A DNA stretch of 21,970 nucleotides from the NCBI GenBank assembly GCA_047974225.1, contig JBKECD010000102.1, positions 1 to 21,970 on the forward strand, written 5' to 3'. This DNA is from JBKEDC01 sp047974225 (GTDB taxonomy: Bacteria; Bacteroidota; Bacteroidia; Bacteroidales; Prolixibacteraceae). The notes beneath the pieces are model-generated. The model searched no databases. It saw nothing but the letters and a program-made list of their open reading frames with translations, and had not been told where the DNA came from. The translations under genes and the position numbers were made by a program. The stretch's first letter is position 1, and each line of letters starts with the position of its first letter. Positions 13,614-21,970 of this stretch are shown here, one piece after another.

Positions 13614-16085
13614 ATGCGAAAACTTTCCTACCTTCTTTTTGCTACACTATTATGGTCATGTAGCAGCAAAGAGCAAGCCCCCCAAGACACCACCCTTTGG
13701 TATGACCAGCCCGCTAGCGACTGGAACGAAGCCCTCCCCATTGGCAATGGCACGCTCGGAGCAATGGTCTTCGGCGGAGTGAAAAGCGAGCGCCTTCAGC
13801 TCAACGAAAACACCCTATACTCGGGCGAACCCGAGCTGCGAAAAGTAAATCTCGATGTGGCGAAAAGCCTCGACAAAGCTCGAAAACTCATCAAAGAAGG
13901 AAAGCTCGACCAAGTAAATAAAATTGTTGCCAATGAATGGATGGGACCTGCGCAGGATTGCTACCAGCCTTTTGGAAATATCTTTATGGAGTTCGACCAC
14001 AGCGAGGAAGTCCAAAACTATCACCGTGAACTCGACCTCTCTCAAGCCATCTGCCGCACATCCTATTCGATTGACGAGGTGGAATACAGCCGAGAAACAT
14101 TCGCCAGCTTCCCCGACCATGTCATCGCAACCAACATCTCAGCTTCTGAAAAAGGAAAAGTATCCTTCACCATCGCCCTAGAAGGCGCCCACCCCACCGC
14201 CTCTTCCGAAGTGAAAGACAACACAATCATTATGAATGGACAAGCGCCAGCATTCGCCCTGCGACGCTCAAAAAAACAAGTCAAAAACTGGGGACAAGAA
14301 TGGATGTATCCCGAGCTTTTCGATGAAAACGGCGAGGAAATACCCAACCGCGAAACAATCATGTATGCCGACAAAATGGACGGCAAAGGAACTTTCTATC
14401 AAGGACGTGTGGGCGTGCAAGTCAGTGGCGGAACACTGAGCGTGGAAGGCGACAAACTCGTGGTGAGCAATGCCAACAGCGCCACCGTGCTATTCACTGG
14501 CGACACCAGCTTTAATGGCTTCGACAAAAGCCCTAGCCAAGAAGGAATCGACCCTGCCATTGCAACCACTCAAAACCTCAACAAGGCTATCGCCAAAAAT
14601 TATAAACAGCTCAAGAAAAATCACCTCAACGACTATCAAGAACTCTTCAACAGAGTCTATTTCTCGCTCGGCGAAATGACCGAACAAGGAAAACTCCCCA
14701 CCAACAAACGCTTGGAGTTATTTCTCAACGGGAAAGACCAATCGCTAGCCGCCCTTTTCATGCAATATTCCCGATATCTCACCATCGCCTCCTCACGCCA
14801 AGGCGGACAGCCCATCAACCTGCAAGGCATTTGGAATGACATGATTATTCCGCCTTGGGCGAGTGCCTACACCATGAACATCAACACTGAAATCTATTAT
14901 TGGATGACCGAAACCGCCAACCTCGGCGAATGCGCCGAACCCATCCACCGATTCACCAAAGAGCTTGCCGTGGATGGCGCTCGACACGCCAAAGATGCTT
15001 TCGGATATGACGGATGGGCAGCCCACCACAACACCACCATCTGGCGACTAGCGCAACCTGTCGATAATAGCGCCTGCTCCTTCTGGCCCATGGCGGGAGG
15101 ATGGCTCTGCCAAGAACTATGGACGCACTACCGATATACCCTCGACACCGACTTCCTCCGCGAATATTGGGAAACCATGAAAGGAGCCGCCCAATTCTAT
15201 AATGAGTGGCTCGTGCTTTCCGACAAAGGATACTACACCACCCCCATTGGCTCTTCACCCGAAACAGGATATCGCCCCGAAGGTGCGAAATACACCACCC
15301 CCTTTTGCGAAGGCGCAACGATGGACATCATGATTATCAAGGAACTGTTCACCAACTGCATCGCAGCATCTGAAATTCTCGACATCGACCATGAGTTTGC
15401 TCAAACACTCCAAGAAAAGCTCAACAACATGCAGCCCTATCAAATCGGCAGCAAAGGACAGTTGCTTGAATGGGATGCCGAATACACCGAAATCGACCCT
15501 CGACACCGACATATATCGCATCTCTATGCGCTTTCTCCGGGCTATGAAATCACACAAGAGAAAACCCCCGAACTCTTCGAGGCTGTCAAGCAGACACTCA
15601 AAATCCGTGGAGATGCAGGCACCGGATGGGCCATGGCGTGGAAGACCCACTGCTGGGCACGACTCAAAGATGGCAACCATGCACATCAACTCATGGATAA
15701 TCTTTTTGTGATGGGCAGCCGCGGACGTGCTGGACTTCTTCCCAACCTCCTCGCCTCCTGTCCTCCATTTAATATTGATGGTAATTTTGGTGCTGCCGCA
15801 GGCATCATCGAAATGCTCCTCCAAAGCCATGAAACCAAGATGGTTGATGGCGAAGAAATCCACATCATCGAGCTTCTCCCCGCCCTCCCCGATGTGTGGA
15901 GCAATGGCGAAATCTCAGGTCTTCGTGCCGCTGGCGGCTTTGAAGTGAGCATTAAATGGAGCGAAGGAAAAATCACCTCGGCAGAAGTGAAATCTCTATA
16001 TGGGAGAAAAGCAGTCGTGAGACACAGCGGAACCGACACTTTGATTGACCTCGCCCAAGGCGAAATTAAAAACCTAGTAAAGTAA
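13614..16085 (+). CDS. GH95 alpha-L-fucosidase lipoprotein
   Basis: An 823-residue glycoside hydrolase of family 95, which releases alpha-1,2-linked fucose (some members act on alpha-L-galactose). A lipoprotein signal ends at LLWSC with Cys16, so the enzyme is membrane-anchored; the residues after Cys (SSKEQ) are only weakly acidic, so surface or periplasmic location is open. Family landmarks appear in order: LPIGNGTLGAMVFGG (41-55), CYQPFGNIFMEF (116-127), GGQPINLQGIWND, MNINTEIYYW with Asn422 and Asn424, LLEWDAEYTEIDPRHRHISH with Glu619, and NIDGNFGAAAGIIEML with Asp722. These correspond to the catalytic Asn, Glu and Asp known from Bifidobacterium AfcA. The SusC/SusD pair downstream suggests a fucosylated glycan substrate. 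The GH95 family call is firm; the exact linkage is not. Confidence 0.93.
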   Translation: MRKLSYLLFATLLWSCSSKEQAPQDTTLWYDQPASDWNEALPIGNGTLGAMVFGGVKSERLQLNENTLYSGEPELRKVNLDVAKSLDKARKLIKEGKLDQVNKIVANEWMGPAQDCYQPFGNIFMEFDHSEEVQNYHRELDLSQAICRTSYSIDEVEYSRETFASFPDHVIATNISASEKGKVSFTIALEGAHPTASSEVKDNTIIMNGQAPAFALRRSKKQVKNWGQEWMYPELFDENGEEIPNRETIMYADKMDGKGTFYQGRVGVQVSGGTLSVEGDKLVVSNANSATVLFTGDTSFNGFDKSPSQEGIDPAIATTQNLNKAIAKNYKQLKKNHLNDYQELFNRVYFSLGEMTEQGKLPTNKRLELFLNGKDQSLAALFMQYSRYLTIASSRQGGQPINLQGIWNDMIIPPWASAYTMNINTEIYYWMTETANLGECAEPIHRFTKELAVDGARHAKDAFGYDGWAAHHNTTIWRLAQPVDNSACSFWPMAGGWLCQELWTHYRYTLDTDFLREYWETMKGAAQFYNEWLVLSDKGYYTTPIGSSPETGYRPEGAKYTTPFCEGATMDIMIIKELFTNCIAASEILDIDHEFAQTLQEKLNNMQPYQIGSKGQLLEWDAEYTEIDPRHRHISHLYALSPGYEITQEKTPELFEAVKQTLKIRGDAGTGWAMAWKTHCWARLKDGNHAHQLMDNLFVMGSRGRAGLLPNLLASCPPFNIDGNFGAAAGIIEMLLQSHETKMVDGEEIHIIELLPALPDVWSNGEISGLRAAGGFEVSIKWSEGKITSAEVKSLYGRKAVVRHSGTDTLIDLAQGEIKNLVK

Positions 16086-16390
16086 CAGCGAGAAAGCCTA
16101 AAGTGTTAAAAACAGCATTTTCCCGAACAAAAACGCATGAAGATTGCTTGCAATTTGAGAAAAGATGCTAAATTGCGACCGATTTCAGAAAGATATAATT
16201 AAGCTATTCTCAACTTATGCTTTACAAAAACTCAAAATACACGCTATGTATCCACAAGTCAGCAGACTACGTGAATACATCGTTATCTTTCTGTGAGTTC
16301 GTAAATCTTTTTTTTAATTTTTCTTGGACAATAGTAATTAGTATATATATATATATATATATTAGCTAGAGCATCCCAAAACCACATATC
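16086..16390. other. Non-coding region upstream of susC, with a TA tract
   Basis: No gene is supported. An alternating TA tract of 21 bases lies at 16342-16362. A weak TATCTTTC at 16284-16291 is one base from TAnnTTTG but has no -33 partner. No clear terminator for the GH95 gene is seen directly after its stop. Confidence 0.5.
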
Positions 16391-16434
16391 AAATCCCATA
16401 GATAGATTTCACCAATCTGCCTATGGGATTTTTG
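16391..16434 (+). terminator. Intrinsic terminator or leader attenuator before susC
   Basis: AAATCCCATAG at 16391-16401 pairs exactly with CTATGGGATTT at 16421-16431. Inside it AGATT (16404-16408) pairs with AATCT (16414-16418) around loop TCACC, and T5 at 16429-16433 follows. It lies 94 bases before the susC start and 305 bases after the GH95 stop. It could end the GH95 transcript or act as a leader attenuator; sequence alone does not decide. Confidence 0.75.
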
Positions 16435-16527
16435 CGTTTAAACGTTTCTGTTTTCCGCTCCCTCTCAGCTTCCCCGAGCAAATTCATAATAACTATAATC
16501 AATCTAAGTACAATTAAAATTAATTTT

Positions 16528-19500
16528 ATGCGAAAGATTCTTATTCTTTTCACCATGTGCTGTGCGCTACTAGGTAGTGCTTATGCACAACAAAAGGTTT
16601 CGGGCATCGTGTCCGACCCTAATGGGCAGCCCTTGCCTGGAGTAACCGTACTCGAAAAAGGCACAACCAATGGTGTCATCACCAATCTTGATGGGCAATA
16701 CAGCATTGCCATTGCTAATGACGGCACGCTTGTGTTCACCTTCGTCGGCATGCAAGCCCACGAAGTAGCAGTGGCTGGCAAAACCTCCATCAATGTGAGC
16801 ATGAAAGAAGACGCTATCGGACTTGAAGAGGTAGTAGCTGTCGGCTATGGCACACAGAAGAAAGTCAATCTCACTGGAGCTGTTGCCCAAGTGAAAATGG
16901 ACGAAGTGTTGGGCGACCGCCCTGTAACCAGTGTAGCCAATGCCCTGCAAGGCACAATCCCTGGCTTGCAAGTAACAGGGGGAGCAACTCCCGGAGGAGC
17001 TAAAACCCTCAACATTCGCGGTACTACTTCTATCGCTAGCTTGGGCGATTCACCCACCACCACTGGCGAACCACTTGTTTTGATTGACAACGTGCCCGGT
17101 TCAATCGACCTGCTCAACCCTGAAGACATTGAGTCAATCTCGGTATTGAAAGATGCTGCATCAGCTGCCATCTATGGTGCGCGCGGTGCTTTTGGGGTAA
17201 TCTTGATTACTACCAAAAAAGCAAAAAAAGGCGAAGCATTCTCGTTGAACTACAACAACAACTTCGCTTTCCAAACGTCTGTCAATCGCCCTCAATCGGC
17301 ATCCGTGCTCGATTATCTATACACCATGAAGGATTTCTTGAATGGTTCGTTGCTCAACAACGTAGATATCGACAAGTATATTGGCTATGTGAAAGAATAC
17401 AATGCTGACCCTAGCGGCTTTGCAGCTAAACACCCTGACGATTATTTCAAAGATGGTCGATACATGCCTGCTGGCGAGAATTACTACTACTTCTTACAAG
17501 GACATAGTCCTCAAACAGCTATTCTTGATGACTTTGGATTCCAACAAACACACAACGTGTCTGCCACTGGAGGTAGTGAAAGCATCTCTTATCGCATGGC
17601 ATTGGGATATACAGGGCAAGATGGTCCGCTTATCACTGATAAAGATAATTTCGAGCGTATCAACATGACTTCATTTGTGAGTGCCGATGTAACCGATTGG
17701 CTGACTCAATCAATTGATGTAAGCTTTATGAAATCAGACAGAAGCTATGTAGAAAACAGTAACGTTTTCAAAGTAGGACTTCCTTCTATTACTCCTAATG
17801 GTTCGATGGCTTCTAGCTTTGACCCCTATGGTACAGAGTATCCTGTTCTTACTCCATCTAACTATTTGCTCTATTGCGACCCATCAACATGGACTACTGA
17901 AAATACTCGTTTATTTTCGAGAACTGCCATTCATCCTTTCAAAGGATTTGAAGGCGTATTTGAATATACCTATGAATCAAATGCGGTGGATTACAAACGA
18001 TATACCAACAATGTAGAAATGATCACCATCAGCAACCAAGCCGATGGTTTATCTGCCGACCCTCGATACTACAATACCAAAACAAGCACCGTGCTCAACT
18101 CGCTCAACCTGTATGGTTCGTATGAACATAAACTTGGCGACCACAACCTCAAAGCGATGGCTGGTTATTCACAAGAAACACGTGATTATGAATCGCTAGC
18201 TGTGAACTCTAATGAAATGATTAATGCTGAGTCTCCATCGTTTTCAAGTGCTACAGGAACTAAAAACGTTACCGATTCATTCTTGCAATACGCTATTCGA
18301 AGTGCATTCTTCCGTGTGAACTATAATTACCTTGATAAATATCTCTTGGAAGTGAACGGTCGTTATGATGGTTCTTCAAAATTTCCTACTGACACTCGCT
18401 TCGGCTTCTTCCCTTCGGTTTCTTTAGGCTGGAGATTAGATAGTGAATCTTTCATGGCAAGCACTAAAAGCTGGCTCGACTTGGCAAAAATCCGTGCTTC
18501 TTATGGCGAGCTAGGCAACCAATCAGGGGTGGCTGAATATGGCTATATGCCTTCTATGGCGGCAGGCTTATCAAGTTGGGTTGTCGATGGTGTATTACCA
18601 ACGACTCTCGATCCTCCTGCACTAGTGCGTTCTGACTATTCTTGGGAAGTGGTGCAAACGCTCGACTTGGGTATCGACTTAGCGATGCTTAACGGCAGAC
18701 TGAATTCTACTTTCGACTGGTATCAACGCAACACCATCGGCATGCTTGCCCCTGGAGTGCAATTGGCTGGCGTAATTGGAGCTAGTGCTCCTGACCAAAA
18801 CGCTGCTGACTTACAAACAATTGGTTGGGAATTGGGCATTTCGTGGAAAGATCGCATCCGTGATTGGAAATATGGTATCGGCTTCAATCTCTATGATTCA
18901 AAAACCGAAATTACTAAATATGACAACGAAGCGGGATTGTTCTATGATTCTTCAACCAATAGCAACTATCGCAATGGAATGGAAATTGGAGAAATCTGGG
19001 GATATGTAACCGATGGATTTTATACTGCTGACGACTTCTCTGACCTCACTAACTTTGTGTTGAAAGAGGGAGTAACAAGCATTAATGGAACAACCGTAAA
19101 ACCTGGCGATGTTAAATTTGTAAACATCAATGATGACGATGCGAAAAATCAAATCAACACAGGCGAAAACACCGTTTACGCACCCGGCGACCGAAAAATC
19201 ATCGGAAACAACACTCCTCGCTATCAATATGGCATCAACGGAAATGTGGGTTGGAAAAACTTCGACCTCTCATTCATGCTTCAGGGAACAGCCAAACGTG
19301 ATGCATGGATTAAAAACGACTTGATGTTTGGACCTTCACTCAACTACATCAACGTATTTGAAGACAACCTCAACTACTGGAAGCCTGCGGATGCTGCTGG
19401 AGGTGATTATTCGGCTGCAAATCCTAGTGCATACCTTCCTCGTATCTACGGAGAGAATGAAAACGCAAGCTCAAACTACCGCACGCAAACCAAATACCTT

Positions 19501-19719
19501 TCTGATGCGAGCTATTTGAGATTGAAAAACGTAACCTTGAGTTATACCTTCCCAAGAGAACTGATCAGCCGCGTAGGTTTGAACTCAGGAAAAATATTCT
19601 TTAGTGGTGAAAACTTGGCTACATTCTCTAGCCTCGTGAAAGGTATTGACCCTGAGCGCCTAGGATGGGGATATCCTTTCTATGCAACTTACTCATTTGG
19701 CATTAATGTAACTCTATAA
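16528..19719 (+). CDS. SusC/RagA-family TonB-dependent transporter
   Basis: The frame is open from 16423, but the start at 16528 is chosen because it begins a proper signal peptide (MRKILILFTMCCALLG, cleaved near AYA-Q) and the 35 residues before it are translated hairpin leader. The mature protein of the 1063-residue product starts with a carboxypeptidase-like regulatory domain (VSGIVSDPNGQPLPGVTV to about residue 95). The plug follows, with EEVVAVGYGTQKKVNLTGAV, NALQGTIPGLQV, LNIRGTTSI and SISVLKDAASAAIYGARGAF. The C-terminal barrel ends in YPFYATYSFGINVTL. SusC proteins form the outer-membrane pore that imports oligosaccharides with their SusD lid. The susD gene follows after 11 bases, so the two are one operon. 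The GH95 enzyme upstream suggests a fucosylated ligand, by inference only. Confidence 0.96.
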   Translation: MRKILILFTMCCALLGSAYAQQKVSGIVSDPNGQPLPGVTVLEKGTTNGVITNLDGQYSIAIANDGTLVFTFVGMQAHEVAVAGKTSINVSMKEDAIGLEEVVAVGYGTQKKVNLTGAVAQVKMDEVLGDRPVTSVANALQGTIPGLQVTGGATPGGAKTLNIRGTTSIASLGDSPTTTGEPLVLIDNVPGSIDLLNPEDIESISVLKDAASAAIYGARGAFGVILITTKKAKKGEAFSLNYNNNFAFQTSVNRPQSASVLDYLYTMKDFLNGSLLNNVDIDKYIGYVKEYNADPSGFAAKHPDDYFKDGRYMPAGENYYYFLQGHSPQTAILDDFGFQQTHNVSATGGSESISYRMALGYTGQDGPLITDKDNFERINMTSFVSADVTDWLTQSIDVSFMKSDRSYVENSNVFKVGLPSITPNGSMASSFDPYGTEYPVLTPSNYLLYCDPSTWTTENTRLFSRTAIHPFKGFEGVFEYTYESNAVDYKRYTNNVEMITISNQADGLSADPRYYNTKTSTVLNSLNLYGSYEHKLGDHNLKAMAGYSQETRDYESLAVNSNEMINAESPSFSSATGTKNVTDSFLQYAIRSAFFRVNYNYLDKYLLEVNGRYDGSSKFPTDTRFGFFPSVSLGWRLDSESFMASTKSWLDLAKIRASYGELGNQSGVAEYGYMPSMAAGLSSWVVDGVLPTTLDPPALVRSDYSWEVVQTLDLGIDLAMLNGRLNSTFDWYQRNTIGMLAPGVQLAGVIGASAPDQNAADLQTIGWELGISWKDRIRDWKYGIGFNLYDSKTEITKYDNEAGLFYDSSTNSNYRNGMEIGEIWGYVTDGFYTADDFSDLTNFVLKEGVTSINGTTVKPGDVKFVNINDDDAKNQINTGENTVYAPGDRKIIGNNTPRYQYGINGNVGWKNFDLSFMLQGTAKRDAWIKNDLMFGPSLNYINVFEDNLNYWKPADAAGGDYSAANPSAYLPRIYGENENASSNYRTQTKYLSDASYLRLKNVTLSYTFPRELISRVGLNSGKIFFSGENLATFSSLVKGIDPERLGWGYPFYATYSFGINVTL

Positions 19720-19730
19720 TTATAACAATC

Positions 19731-21737
19731 ATGAAGAAGATATTTTTATCACTATACATTGCGCTAGCTCTTGCGGCGTGTAACGATGACTTCTTAGAGA
19801 AGTATCCCATCGAATCGCAGAGCGAAGCGACAGCTTTCAAATCCAACGAAAATTTCCAAACCTATGCTTGGGGATTGTATGATGTGTTTATGGACTATTC
19901 GGCAATCACCCGAACCACCAACTCATATAATGGACCAGCTCGTGGCGATTTCTATGCAGGATATCTGATGCGAAACGGATATAATAATCCAAACCCCTAT
20001 GCTGCACAAGTGGCAACCACTTTTGCAGATGCTAACGACGCTGCGCAATACTGGACGTATGCTACTGGAGGCTGGAGTTTCTCATATGTACGTCGCACCA
20101 ATATCATGTTGGACAATATCGAAGATTCAGAAATGAATGACACCGATAAAGCTCACTGGCGTTCGGTAGGCTATTTTTTCCGTGCATTCCTCTATGCTGA
20201 AATGGTGTCTCGCTTTGGCGACATTCCTTGGGTGGACCATGCAATTTCAGAAAGCGACCCTATCCAAAATGCGCCTCGCGATAGCCGAACGGTGGTCATT
20301 GACCATATGATGGACGATCTGATTTATGCCGAAGAAAACATCAAAGAAAATGGCAATGGAGCCAACACCATCAATACAGCTTGCGTGCAATTCTTGATTT
20401 CTCGAATTGGTCTATTTGAAGGCACTTGGCGCGAATACCACAACGTGAGCGATGACAATGCCAAATACAAAAAAACAGACCTACTTGAGCAATCGGTTCG
20501 CGCTTCAGAAGCCTTGATGACTGCTTATCCTTCTTTGGGCGATTACGACGCCTTGTTCAACAGTGCGAGCTTGGCAGCGAACCCAGGCGTGGTATTCTAT
20601 AAAGACTTCACCAATGGAGTATTGACTCACTACATGAGTCGCTACTGCCGTACCGCTGCCAACCGCTGGGAACTTCCCAAATACACTGTAGAACTTTACC
20701 TCAGTGCAAACGGTCTGCCTATTCACAATGCAAGCAACACCATGTATGAAGGTGACAAATCAATGTATGCTGAGTTCCGCAACCGCGACCATCGCTTGTA
20801 TGCCTCAGTGCTTCCTCCATACTTCGAATACCAAAAAGCTACTAAAGAAGAAATAGAAAATGGAGAAGCTGATGAAGACGGCTTTAAACTAGATGCTGAT
20901 GGAAATAAAATCGCAGCATCTGCATTCAACTATTCTGAGCCTGAGGAGTTCAACACCGATTATTACGAATATGTAGATTTAATGCCTACGGTTTTTGCTA
21001 GCACCACTAAACGATTGCCTGCAACAGCATTCAACAACAACGTTGCTTCTTGCCCTATGTCGCCAAACGTTACAACTGGCTATGGAGTAAACCCTCTTAA
21101 ATCGCTCACTGGATATACATTTTTCCGATTTTACAACACTTGGGAGGTTAATGTACCTGCGGGCATAAATGAAACTGACATGCCAATCTTCCACATGAGT
21201 GAAATCTATTTGAACTATGCGGAAGCGAAATGGGAACTTAATCAATTCGACCAAGCTGCAGCAGAAATTTCTATCAACAAACTTCGTGCTCGTGCAGGCG
21301 TGGATGACATGCTAGTGTCTGCCATTGGCAGCGACTTCGACCCTAAACGCGATCCTGATGTTGATCCTGTTCTTTGGGAAATTCGCCGAGAACGCATCGT
21401 GGAAATGCTCGGTGAAGGTTGCGGATTTGATGATATCCGTCGTTGGAAATGTGCTCCTTGGTTTATCAACCGTGATGTGGTGGGCTGCTACTTGCGCTAT
21501 GATGATTTCACCGATAAAGAAACAGGAGAGGTTTATGCTAATGTACTCAAAATTCCATTAGTAAACGAAAACTTTGTTGATCAGTCTGCGACTGCTGGAT
21601 CGGAAGGCTATGTAAAACGCTTCCAAAACCAAGCCAATGCAGGAAAAGGATGGCTCGATAAATATTATTTATTACCACTTCCGCTAGAAGAAAAAGCGCT
21701 AAATCCAAACTTATTGCCTGACAACCCTGGTTGGTAG
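19731..21737 (+). CDS. SusD/RagB-family glycan-binding surface lipoprotein
   Basis: A 668-residue partner of the preceding SusC transporter. The lipobox LALAAC puts the lipidated Cys at 17, followed by NDDFLEKYPIESQSEATAF, the usual SusD opening and an acidic surface-export signal. Helical TPR-like SusD segments are visible, for example YWTYATGGWSFSYVRRTN, SVGYFFRAFLYAEMVSRFGD and the C-terminal MSEIYLNYAEAKWE, INKLRARAGVDD and EIRRERIVEMLGEGCGFDD. At 668 residues it is longer than many SusD proteins (about 500-600); an acidic insert around KEEIENGEADEDGFKLDADG adds to this. It binds the glycan at the surface and closes over SusC. Confidence 0.95.
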   Translation: MKKIFLSLYIALALAACNDDFLEKYPIESQSEATAFKSNENFQTYAWGLYDVFMDYSAITRTTNSYNGPARGDFYAGYLMRNGYNNPNPYAAQVATTFADANDAAQYWTYATGGWSFSYVRRTNIMLDNIEDSEMNDTDKAHWRSVGYFFRAFLYAEMVSRFGDIPWVDHAISESDPIQNAPRDSRTVVIDHMMDDLIYAEENIKENGNGANTINTACVQFLISRIGLFEGTWREYHNVSDDNAKYKKTDLLEQSVRASEALMTAYPSLGDYDALFNSASLAANPGVVFYKDFTNGVLTHYMSRYCRTAANRWELPKYTVELYLSANGLPIHNASNTMYEGDKSMYAEFRNRDHRLYASVLPPYFEYQKATKEEIENGEADEDGFKLDADGNKIAASAFNYSEPEEFNTDYYEYVDLMPTVFASTTKRLPATAFNNNVASCPMSPNVTTGYGVNPLKSLTGYTFFRFYNTWEVNVPAGINETDMPIFHMSEIYLNYAEAKWELNQFDQAAAEISINKLRARAGVDDMLVSAIGSDFDPKRDPDVDPVLWEIRRERIVEMLGEGCGFDDIRRWKCAPWFINRDVVGCYLRYDDFTDKETGEVYANVLKIPLVNENFVDQSATAGSEGYVKRFQNQANAGKGWLDKYYLLPLPLEEKALNPNLLPDNPGW

Positions 21738-21791
21738 GCAAAGCCGAATTTAGTTCTATTTTTTAGAATCGAAATTCACATTTGAGATGTT

Positions 21792-21825
21792 AGACCAGAG
21801 GGAAAATTCCCTCTGGTCTTTTTTT
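21792..21825 (+). terminator. Strong intrinsic terminator after susD
   Basis: AGACCAGAGGGA at 21792-21803 pairs exactly with TCCCTCTGGTCT at 21808-21819 around a 4-base loop, followed by T residues to 21825. It lies 54 bases after the susD stop and ends the susC-susD transcript. Confidence 0.95.
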
Positions 21826-21910
21826 GAGCCATGCCAAAGATTGGCTCTCTCAATATGAGCAGAACAGCAAAAGATGATATATTATGAAAGCCTCTGAAAT
21901 GCATGTTTTA

Positions 21911-21942
21911 CTACAAAGAACACAGGGCTCTGCCCCTACAAA
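21911..21942. repeat. Dispersed 32-bp repeat, copy 2
   Basis: It matches 8041-8072 at 28 of 32 positions. In this copy GGGC-TCT-GCCC forms a perfect small hairpin, which one change weakens in the other copy. It lies in non-coding DNA at the window end, where no further gene is supported. Confidence 0.75.
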
Positions 21943-21970
21943 CTTGTAGAAAAAATCCACATATTTATTC

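Noticed and set aside
14953..15863. Long antisense open frames (121 and 202 residues) opposite the GH95 gene
   Set aside because: They mirror a G/C-richer, strongly conserved fucosidase reading frame and have no recognisable protein features.
16423..16527. Upstream start for susC
   Set aside because: It lies in the 3' arm of the leader hairpin and would bury the signal peptide; the Met at 16528 begins a normal signal peptide.

Overview
The window looks like chromosomal DNA of a Bacteroidota member, most likely order Bacteroidales. The evidence is a SusC/SusD pair, surface lipoproteins with acidic residues after the lipobox cysteine, a Bacteroides-type N-succinylornithine carbamoyltransferase, a TAnnTTTG promoter element, AT-rich start regions without Shine-Dalgarno sequences, and G/C-rich dispersed intergenic repeats. 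I see no tRNA or rRNA gene, no transposase, and no CRISPR array.

Layout, left to right. (1) 1-366: non-coding DNA with a hairpin, three 42-bp tandem repeats and a Bacteroides-type promoter. (2) About 366-3871: a vitamin B12 uptake unit made of a cobalamin riboswitch, a BtuB-like TonB-dependent receptor and a BtuG-like surface lipoprotein, closed by a bidirectional terminator. (3) 3877-5624, minus strand: a type II restriction-modification remnant with an intact beta-class DNA methyltransferase and a frame-disrupted PD-(D/E)xK restriction endonuclease. (4) 5660-6610, minus: argF', predicted succinylornithine-specific from Pro90. (5) 6721-6975: six 42/43-bp tandem repeats. (6) 7243-7986: a helical Bacteroidota protein of unknown function. 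(7) 8101-11006, minus: compact cobT-cobS-cobC-cobU operon for cobalamin nucleotide-loop assembly. (8) 11237-13536: kbl and a short-chain-type threonine dehydrogenase, which together convert threonine to glycine and acetyl-CoA. (9) 13614-21737: a GH95 alpha-L-fucosidase lipoprotein followed by a SusC/SusD pair, i.e. a small or partial polysaccharide utilisation locus.

Two B12 modules sit about 4.3 kb apart. BtuB and the BtuG-like protein should bring corrinoids across the outer membrane, and CobU, CobS, CobT and CobC should rebuild or complete the lower ligand loop. Only the uptake unit shows a riboswitch. The fucosidase with SusC/SusD points to import of a fucose-containing glycan.

The most notable features beyond ordinary genes are repeats. 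A REP-like G/C-rich arm occurs as inverted pairs in two intergenic regions. At one of them it runs into btuB and supplies the receptor's last 17 codons; at the other it creates a false upstream start for the threonine dehydrogenase. The restriction endonuclease appears to have lost an internal segment and its frame, leaving the methyltransferase as a probable orphan. I did not find a convincing new multi-gene system.
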